Below, in pieces: positions 58,537-64,000 of a stretch of 64,000 nt of DNA (positions are counted from its first letter, which is position 1; the number at the start of each line of letters is the position of its first letter). A model generated the notes under the pieces. It worked only from the letters and a program-made list of their open reading frames with translations. It was not told the origin of the DNA and made no database searches. Made by a program: the position numbers and the translations under genes. The DNA comes from Streptomyces bungoensis (GTDB taxonomy: Bacteria; Actinomycetota; Actinomycetes; Streptomycetales; Streptomycetaceae), in assembly GCF_001514215.1 (NCBI RefSeq), contig NZ_KQ948868.1, forward strand, positions 1 through 64,000. Direction: 5' to 3'.

Positions 58537-59244
58537 CTACGGCCGACGGCGCCGCCAGGTCGCCCGGCAGGACCGGCGCCGTCGCCTGGTCGCCCGGCAG
58601 GACCGGCGCCGTCGCCTGGTCGCCCGGCAGGACCGGCGCCGCCGCCAGAGGCGGGTGGCCAGCAGTGCCAGCGCGCCGAGGGCCGCCGCCGCGCCCGCCG
58701 CCCGCTTGGCCACCGGCAGGCCTGCCGTGCGCAGCAGGTCCACCGGCTCCGGCTCCGCCCGGGGCGGCTGAACCGGTTCCTCCGCCGCGGCCTCGGCGGG
58801 CCGCTCGGTCAGGCGCTCGGCGAGGCACTGGGCGAACTGGCCGACCAGCCGGTCGCCCACCTCCGCCAGCACCCCGCGCCCGAACTGCGCCGGACGGCCG
58901 GTCACCGCCAGATCCGTCAGCACCGACACCGCCGTACCGCCCTCGTGCTCGCTCAGCGTGCCGGTCACCGTCGCCCGGGCCGTGCCCTGCCCGCGGGTCT
59001 CCCGGCCGCTCGCCACGAGCACCAGCCGGTGCGCCGCCGCGTCCTGCTCGTCGAAGACCGCCGTACCGCGGTAGTTGACGGTGACCGGCCCGACCTTGAC
59101 CTTGACCGAGCCCTTCACCGTCCTGCCGTCGTACTCCTCGACCACCGTGCCCGGCAGGCACGGCGCGACGCGCTCGATGTCGAGCAGCGCGTGCCAGGCG
59201 TCGTCGACCGGGACGGGGACGGTGAACTCGTGCCGCAGCTCCAT
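58537..59244 (-). CDS. coxG: CoxG-like SRPBCC protein with repeat-encoded basic tail
   Basis: A 235-residue protein. Residues 1-150 are the CoxG/SRPBCC fold: M-E-L-R-H-E-F-T-V-P-V-P, W-H-A-L-L-D-I-E-R-V-A-P-C-L-P-G and G-S-V-K-V-K-V-G-P-V. In cox operons CoxG helps to hold the hydroxylase at the membrane. A hydrophobic helix at about 185-200 (A-G-A-A-A-A-L-G-A-L-A-L-L-A) is consistent with that. Three copies of a 10-residue R-R-R-R-S-C-R-A-T-R unit follow, encoded by the 30-bp tandem repeat; this tail is unusual and adds three Cys. It is the last gene of the operon, 17 bp after xdhC. Confidence 0.85.
   Translation of the reverse strand: MELRHEFTVPVPVDDAWHALLDIERVAPCLPGTVVEEYDGRTVKGSVKVKVGPVTVNYRGTAVFDEQDAAAHRLVLVASGRETRGQGTARATVTGTLSEHEGGTAVSVLTDLAVTGRPAQFGRGVLAEVGDRLVGQFAQCLAERLTERPAEAAAEEPVQPPRAEPEPVDLLRTAGLPVAKRAAGAAAALGALALLATRLWRRRRSCRATRRRRRSCRATRRRRRSCRATWRRRRP
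58559..58648. repeat. 30-bp tandem repeat, three copies
   Basis: Units 58559-58588 and 58589-58618 are identical; the third, 58619-58648, differs in two or three bases near its end. The repeat codes in frame for a basic, Cys-containing tail of coxG. Confidence 0.9.
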
Positions 59245-59261
59245 GGTTTAGCTCCTCGCAC

Positions 59262-60368
59262 TCAGTGGCCGACGGGCGGATGGACGGCCCCGGTGGTCGC
59301 GGTCAGCGGCGCGCCGCTGCCGCCCCAGCGCAGGGCGACGATCTCGGCGGCGACGGACACCGCGACCTCCTCGGGCGTACGGGCCCCCAGGTCGAGCCCG
59401 AGGGGCGAGCGCAGCCGGGCCAGTTCGGCCCCGGTGAGACCGGCCTCGGTCAGCCGGGCGCGCCGCTCGTCGTGGGTACGGCGGCTGCCCATCGCCCCGA
59501 TGTAGGCGGCCGGCCGGCGCAGCGCCTCCTCGAGCAGCGGCACGTCGAACTTCGGGTCGTGGGTGAGGACGCAGATCACCGTGCGGTCGTCGGTGCCGGT
59601 CCCGCTCAGATACCGGTGCGGCCAGTCCACGACGACCTCCACGCCCGTCGGGAAGCGCTTGGGCGTGGCGAAGACCGGGCGGGCGTCGCACACGGTGACC
59701 CGGTAGCCGAGGAAGTCGCCGATGCGGGCCACCGCGGCCGCGTAGTCGATCGCGCCGAAGACCAGCATCCGCGGCGGCGGCGCGAACGACTGCAGGAACA
59801 CGCTGACGGCGTCCTCGCGGCGCTCGCCGTGCGCCCCGTAGTGCCGGAGCACCGAGGCGCCGAGGGCGAGTTCACCGCGGGCGTCGGCGGTGACCGCGAC
59901 GTCGAGCCCCTCGGCGCCGAGCGTCCCGGTCACGGACCCGGGCCAGACCCCGAGGGCGGCCCCGCGCGGTGCCGGCCCGTCGACCACCGTGGCCACGGTC
60001 ACCGGTTCACCCGCGGCGACGGAGGCGGCCACCGCGCCGAACGCCGGGTCCGTGGCGGCCGTCACCGGCCGCACCAGCAAGGTGATCTCGCCGCCGCAGG
60101 TGAGTCCGACCGCGAACGCGTCCTCGTCGCTGTACCCGAAGGTCTCCAGGCGCGCCTCACCGCTCGCCGCCACCTCCTGGGCCAGTTCGAACACCGCCCC
60201 TTCCACGCAGCCGCCGGACACGCTGCCCACGACCTCGTCGCCGGGCCCCACCGCCATGGCGGCACCGGGTCCGCGCGGCGCGCTGCGGCTGACGGCGACG
60301 ACCGTGGCGAGCCCGAACGGGATCCCGGCCGCGTACCAGCGCGCCAGCGCCGGCAGGATCTCACGCAC
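59262..60368 (-). CDS. XdhC/CoxF-family molybdenum hydroxylase maturation protein
   Basis: A 368-residue protein with the XdhC/CoxI N-terminal domain (R-S-A-P-R-G-P-G-A-A-M-A-V, G-S-V-S-G-G-C-V-E-G with its conserved Cys) and a Rossmann-like C-terminal domain (L-V-F-G-A-I-D-Y-A, L-T-H-D-P-K-F-D, Y-I-G-A-M-G-S-R-R-T). XdhC proteins bind molybdenum cofactor, help its sulfuration and insert it into apo-hydroxylase. It overlaps the upstream VWA gene by eight bases. GTG 60368 has GGAG upstream. Confidence 0.92.
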   Translation of the reverse strand: MREILPALARWYAAGIPFGLATVVAVSRSAPRGPGAAMAVGPGDEVVGSVSGGCVEGAVFELAQEVAASGEARLETFGYSDEDAFAVGLTCGGEITLLVRPVTAATDPAFGAVAASVAAGEPVTVATVVDGPAPRGAALGVWPGSVTGTLGAEGLDVAVTADARGELALGASVLRHYGAHGERREDAVSVFLQSFAPPPRMLVFGAIDYAAAVARIGDFLGYRVTVCDARPVFATPKRFPTGVEVVVDWPHRYLSGTGTDDRTVICVLTHDPKFDVPLLEEALRRPAAYIGAMGSRRTHDERRARLTEAGLTGAELARLRSPLGLDLGARTPEEVAVSVAAEIVALRWGGSGAPLTATTGAVHPPVGH

Positions 60369-61554
60369 GCTCCGCTCCTCTCACCGGGGCCGCACCGGCC
60401 GCACCGGCCGCCCCGCGCACCGCCGCCGCCAGCTCCTCCAGCGCCGCCAGGCTGTGCCCCCCGACGAACACGTCGACGCTCGGCAGGGCCGCCGCCATCC
60501 CGGCGGCCAGCGGCGCGTAACCGGGGCGCGCCTTGCGCGGGTTGGCCCAGATCACCTGGTGGGCCAGGGCGTGCAGCCGGCGCATCTGCGCGCCGAGCAG
60601 CTCCGGGTCACCGCGCTCCCACCCGTCCGACAGCAGGACGACGACCGCGCCGCGCGCCATGCCGCGCTGCCCCCAGCGGTTCAGGAACTCGCGCAGCAGC
60701 TCGCCGAGCCGGGTGCCGCCCCGCCAGTCCGGCACGGCCGCCGCGACGGCCGCCATCGCCAGGTCCGGGTCGCGGTGGGCGAGTTCGCGGGTCGTCCGGG
60801 TCAGCCGGGTGCCGATCGTGAACACCTCGGTGCGGCCCCCGCGCACCGCCGCGTGCGCGAACCGCAGCAGCGCGTCGGCGTACGGCGCCATCGAACCGCT
60901 CACGTCGACGAGCAGCACCACGCGGCGCGGCCGTTCCACGCGCGCGTGCCGCCGCAGCCGAGCCGGTTCCCCGCCGCGGCGCAGCAGCTCCCGCACGGTG
61001 CGGCGCGGGTCGACGTCCCCGCGCCGGGCGGGCCGCCGCCGGGCCGAGCGCCGGGTCTGCCCCACGAGCGCGAACTCGGCCAGCAGGCGCCGCAGCTGGG
61101 CGCGTTCGGCGGCGTCCAGGCCGGCGACGTCGCGGTGCCGCAGCACCTCGGCGGAGCTGGCGAGCGTGACGGCGGGCGGCCCGGACGGCTCGCCCTCGCC
61201 CGGCGTGCGCGGGGCGGCGGAGGCCTCGCGCGCGGCGACACGCGGCCGGGGCGGCGGCACGGCGCGGGGCGCGCGCGGCGCGGGCTCGCCCTGTGCCCCG
61301 AAGTACGCGGCGAACACCCGCTCGTAGCGCTCCAGATCGTCGTGCCCGCCGCACAGGGTCGACCGTCCCGCCCAGTACACGTCCGCCCGCATCCCGGGCC
61401 GCAACGCGTCGACCGCGCGCAGGAAGGCGTGCAGCCGCTCGCTCCCGGCGTCGAGCCCCGCCGCCCGCAGCGCCCGCACGAAGCCGAGCAGCACGGCGTC
61501 CGCGCCGAGCGGTACCGCGGCCGCGCCGGCAGCCTCCGCACCCATCGCCGTCAC
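60361..61554 (-). CDS. coxE: CoxE-like VWA-domain protein
   Basis: A 397-residue protein of the CoxE family. The first 200 residues are helical, with a long Pro/Arg/Ala linker. A von Willebrand A domain follows with an intact MIDAS (V-D-V-S-G-S-M), the Thr in T-R-L-T-R-T and the Asp in L-L-S-D-G-W-E. Together with the MoxR ATPase (CoxD) it forms a remodelling complex that matures the hydroxylase active site. The start GTG overlaps the MoxR stop by three bases; an ATG at 61545 is an alternative. Confidence 0.9.
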   Translation of the reverse strand: MTAMGAEAAGAAAVPLGADAVLLGFVRALRAAGLDAGSERLHAFLRAVDALRPGMRADVYWAGRSTLCGGHDDLERYERVFAAYFGAQGEPAPRAPRAVPPPRPRVAAREASAAPRTPGEGEPSGPPAVTLASSAEVLRHRDVAGLDAAERAQLRRLLAEFALVGQTRRSARRRPARRGDVDPRRTVRELLRRGGEPARLRRHARVERPRRVVLLVDVSGSMAPYADALLRFAHAAVRGGRTEVFTIGTRLTRTTRELAHRDPDLAMAAVAAAVPDWRGGTRLGELLREFLNRWGQRGMARGAVVVLLSDGWERGDPELLGAQMRRLHALAHQVIWANPRKARPGYAPLAAGMAAALPSVDVFVGGHSLAALEELAAAVRGAAGAAGAAPVRGAERA

Positions 61555-62426
61555 ACCCCCCGGGCCGCGAGGACCGCCGCGAGGTCGAGCCCCCGGGCCC
61601 GGTCGGTGTCCTCGCGGTACTTCAGCACCGAGCCCAGCGTCGCCACGGCCAGCTCGGCGTCCACCTCGCTCGCCCCCAGCGCGTCCAGGGCCTCGGCCCA
61701 GTCGATCGTCTCGGCCACCCCGGGCGGCTTGACCAGGTCCGCGCCCCGCAGCGCCTGCACCAGCGCGGTGACCTGCTCGGCCAGCCGCGCCGACACCCCG
61801 GGCAACCGGCGCCGCACGATGGCCAGTTCGCGGGCGAAGGAGGGGTGGTCGAACCAGTGGTACAGGCACCGCCGCTTCAGCGCGTCGTGCACTTCCCGGG
61901 TCCGGTTCGAGGTCAGCACGACCACCGGCGGCTCCTCGGCCCGCAGCGTGCCCAGTTCGGGGATCGTCACCGAGTACTCCGACAGCAGCTCCAGCAGGAA
62001 CGCCTCGAACTCGTCGTCCGCCCGGTCGATCTCGTCCACCAGCAGCACCGACGGCTGCGTCTGCAGCGCCCGCAGCAGCGGCCGGGCGATGAGGAAGCGC
62101 CGGTCGTACAGCTCGCTCTCGAGACGGTCGGCGTCCGTGGCCCCGGCGGCCTCCGCGGCCCGCAGGTGCAGCAGCTGGCGCGGGAAGTCCCAGTCGTACA
62201 GGGCCTGCGCGGCGTCGATGCCCTCGTGGCACTGCAGCCGGATCAGCGGCGCGTCCAGCGTCTGGGCGAGGGCGGTCGCGAGCGCGGTCTTGCCCACGCC
62301 CGCGTCGCCCTCGCAGAACAGCGGCCGGTGCAGCTTCAGCGCCAGGAAGCAGGTGACGGCCAGCCCTTCGTCGACGAGGTACCCCGTCTCCTCCAGGCGG
62401 GCCCGCACCTGCTCCGGGTCGTCCAT
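61551..62426 (-). CDS. coxD: MoxR-family AAA+ ATPase (CoxD-like)
   Basis: A 291-residue AAA+ ATPase. Walker A is G-D-A-G-V-G-K-T near 40, Walker B is V-L-L-V-D-E-I-D-R-A near 127, sensor 1 is L-T-S-N-R-T and the arginine region follows L-K-R-R-C-L-Y-H-W. The start M-D-D-P-E-Q-V-R fits CoxD-like proteins involved in assembly of the Mo-Cu or Mo site. It lies 15 bp after the FAD-subunit gene and overlaps coxE. Confidence 0.92.
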   Translation of the reverse strand: MDDPEQVRARLEETGYLVDEGLAVTCFLALKLHRPLFCEGDAGVGKTALATALAQTLDAPLIRLQCHEGIDAAQALYDWDFPRQLLHLRAAEAAGATDADRLESELYDRRFLIARPLLRALQTQPSVLLVDEIDRADDEFEAFLLELLSEYSVTIPELGTLRAEEPPVVVLTSNRTREVHDALKRRCLYHWFDHPSFARELAIVRRRLPGVSARLAEQVTALVQALRGADLVKPPGVAETIDWAEALDALGASEVDAELAVATLGSVLKYREDTDRARGLDLAAVLAARGV

Positions 62427-62441
62427 GCGGGTGATCGGCGC

Positions 62442-63296
62442 TCACCCCGTTCCGGTGGCGGTCAGCACCGCCCGCCTGGTCAGCACCCGCGCGAGGTGCT
62501 CCCGGTACTCGGGCGAGGCGGACAGGTCCTGGGAGGGCCGGGTGCCCTCGGCCGCCGCCTCGGCCGCGCGGGCCACGGCCCCGGGGCCGTCGGCGCCGGT
62601 CAGCGCCTCCTCGGCGGCCGTGGCGCGCAGCGGGGTCGGGCCCATGTTGGTCAGTGCGACGCGTGCCTCGGCGATGTGCCCGTCGTCGCGCCGCACGAGC
62701 GCCGCGACGGCGACGATGGCCCAGGACTGGGCGACCGCGTGGAACTTCTCGTAGTGGAAGCCCCAGCCGGCCCGCTTCGGGATCCGCACCTCCAGCAGCA
62801 GCTCGTCGGGTGCGAGCGCCGACTGGAGGTAGTCGACGAAGAACTCCCGCGCCGGGACCGTGCGCCGCCCGCCCGGGCCCGCCACGACCAGTGCGGCGTC
62901 GAGGGCGAGGGCGACGGCGGGCAGGTCGCCGGCGGGGTCGGCGTGCGCGAGCGAGCCGCCGAGGGTGCCCCGGTGCCGTACGGCGGGGTCGGCCACCGTG
63001 GCCGTCGCCTGCGCCAGCAGACCGGCGTGCCGGCGCACCAGCGGGTCGTGGACCACGTCGTGGTGCGTGGTCATCGCGCCGATGACGAGCGTGTCGCCGT
63101 CCTCGCGGACGCCGCGCAGCTCCGGGATCCGGCCGACGTCCACGACCAGTTCCGGGAAGGCGAGCCTCAGCCGCAGCAGCGGCAGCAGGCTCTGCCCGCC
63201 GGCCAGCACCTTCGCCTCCTCGCCGGCGTCGGCCAGCGCGCGCACCGCCTCGTCGACGCTGCCGGGACGGGTGTACTCGAACGCGGGGGGAATCAT
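62442..63296 (-). CDS. molybdenum hydroxylase FAD-binding subunit (CoxM/XdhB-like)
   Basis: A 284-residue subunit. F-E-Y-T-R-P-G-S-V-D-E-A-V starts the PCMH fold, the FAD pyrophosphate loop is L-A-G-G-Q-S-L-L-P-L-L, and the second FAD loop is R-G-T-L-G-G-S-L-A-H-A-D-P-A-G-D. In three-subunit hydroxylases this chain passes electrons between the Fe-S subunit and the final acceptor. Its ATG overlaps the stop of the large-subunit gene (ATGA). The C-terminal CO-dehydrogenase flavoprotein domain is complete. Confidence 0.92.
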   Translation of the reverse strand: MIPPAFEYTRPGSVDEAVRALADAGEEAKVLAGGQSLLPLLRLRLAFPELVVDVGRIPELRGVREDGDTLVIGAMTTHHDVVHDPLVRRHAGLLAQATATVADPAVRHRGTLGGSLAHADPAGDLPAVALALDAALVVAGPGGRRTVPAREFFVDYLQSALAPDELLLEVRIPKRAGWGFHYEKFHAVAQSWAIVAVAALVRRDDGHIAEARVALTNMGPTPLRATAAEEALTGADGPGAVARAAEAAAEGTRPSQDLSASPEYREHLARVLTRRAVLTATGTG

Positions 63297-64000
63297 GCCG
63301 GACCCTCCTTGCCGGACGAGCCGGTGTCTCCGGACGAGCCGGTGTCGCCGTACTGGCCGATGTCGCCGCCCTGCGCGGCCTGCCCGGACTGCCCGGACTG
63401 CGCGGGTCCCGTCCCGGCCGGCTCGGCGGCCCGGCCGGACCGGGCCGCCCGGACGGCCTGCCAGACCCGGTGCGGCGCGCACGGCATCCGCACGTCGTCC
63501 ACGCCCAGCGGCCTCAGCGCGTCCACGACGGCGTTCACGACGGCCGGCGTCGACGCGATCGTCCCCGCCTCGCCGACGCCCTTGACCCCCATGGAGTTCG
63601 AGGCCGCCGGGGTCTCCGTGCGGTCGGTGACGAACTCCGGCAGGTCGGCGGCCGAGGGCACGAGGTAGTCGGCCATGGTGCCGGAGACGAGGTTGCCCTC
63701 GTCGTCGTAGACGGCCTCCTCGTACAGCGCCTGCGCGATGCCCTGCGCGAGTCCGCCGTGCACCTGGCCCTCGACGATCATCGGGTTGACGACGTGGCCG
63801 ACGTCGTCGACGCAGACGTACTTCCGGATCTCTGTCTTCCCGGTCTCCGTGTCGACCTCCACGGCGCACAGGTGGGTGCCGTGCGGGTAGGAGAAGTTCT
63901 CCGGGTCGACCAGCGACTCGGCGTTGATGGTCGGCTCGACGCCGTCGGGCAGGTTGTGCGCCATGAACGTCTCCAGGGCGATCTCCTGGATCGTCTTGCG
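63293..64000 (-). CDS. molybdenum hydroxylase large subunit, C-terminal part (cut by window edge)
   Basis: Only the last 235 residues are in the window; the frame is open to the edge and begins R-K-T-I-Q-E-I-A-L-E-T-F. The segment D-V-G-H-V-V-N-P-M-I-V-E-G-Q-V-H-G-G-L-A-Q-G-I-A-Q-A-L and the V-G-E-A-G-T motif with the catalytic Glu identify a CoxL/XdhA-type molybdopterin subunit. The defining active-site loop that separates true CO dehydrogenase from relatives lies outside the window, so the substrate is open. It ends in an unusual Gly/Ser/Gln-rich tail with repeated G-D-T-G-S-S. Confidence 0.9.
   Translation of the reverse strand, partial: RKTIQEIALETFMAHNLPDGVEPTINAESLVDPENFSYPHGTHLCAVEVDTETGKTEIRKYVCVDDVGHVVNPMIVEGQVHGGLAQGIAQALYEEAVYDDEGNLVSGTMADYLVPSAADLPEFVTDRTETPAASNSMGVKGVGEAGTIASTPAVVNAVVDALRPLGVDDVRMPCAPHRVWQAVRAARSGRAAEPAGTGPAQSGQSGQAAQGGDIGQYGDTGSSGDTGSSGKEGPA

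Overview
The window is high-GC DNA with strongly G/C-biased third codon positions, GTG and TTG starts, Shine-Dalgarno sites of the GGAGG type mixed with apparently leaderless genes, a subtilisin-inhibitor (SSI) family protein, a streptogrisin-type protease, a CebR box and several SpoIIE-type phosphatases. Together these point to a chromosomal segment of a Streptomyces species. I see no rRNA, tRNA, insertion sequence, phage gene or CRISPR array. The species cannot be named from the sequence alone.

Layout. 0-9.8 kb: secreted and envelope proteins (a signal-peptide protein, a GH114-like lipoprotein, an aldo/keto reductase, a sigma-like/ricin membrane protein, an ArsB-type transporter with a universal stress protein, a deacetylase-like lipoprotein, a DUF4232 lipoprotein). 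9.9-14.3 kb: a membrane Ser/Thr kinase divergent from an ECF sigma factor, then a PAS/GAF/SpoIIE/HATPase regulator. 14.5-18.6 kb: a GH9 cellulase behind a perfect CebR operator and a multicopper oxidase. 18.7-23.8 kb: a ribbon-helix-helix/Doc-like pair, a second sigma-like/ricin protein, an FMN alpha-hydroxy-acid oxidase and an SSI-type protease inhibitor. 23.9-31.2 kb: a compact three-gene unit (haem-oxygenase-fold redox enzyme, methyltransferase, CDGSH protein), a small charged protein, an MFS exporter with palindromic operators, an SDR, a NodB deacetylase, a remnant resembling the RNA polymerase alpha C-terminal domain, and a glycolipid-type glycosyltransferase.

31.2-39.5 kb is the most interesting locus: a double-glycine precursor peptide followed by an HlyD-type adaptor, a C39 peptidase-ABC exporter and a second NHLM-type ABC exporter, divergent from a secreted serine protease. 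No peptide-modifying enzyme is visible and the core peptide has no cysteine. 39.6-45.9 kb: two divergent SpoIIE phosphatases and three small genes. 46.0-52.4 kb: rmlA-rmlB-rmlD-methyltransferase facing rmlC and a family 2 glycosyltransferase, that is dTDP-L-rhamnose supply plus a surface-glycan transferase, split by a 23-bp perfect terminator stem. 52.5-58.2 kb: a MarR/isochorismatase-like pair, an FAD/Fe-S oxidase that appears to have lost its middle, an SDR, a phosphodiesterase and a GNAT enzyme. 58.5-64 kb: a molybdenum hydroxylase (cox/xdh-like) operon running off the right edge.

Family assignments rest on motifs and remembered family architecture; no database search was run. Start codons were chosen from ribosome-binding sites, overlaps with upstream genes, or a TANNNT box next to the start.
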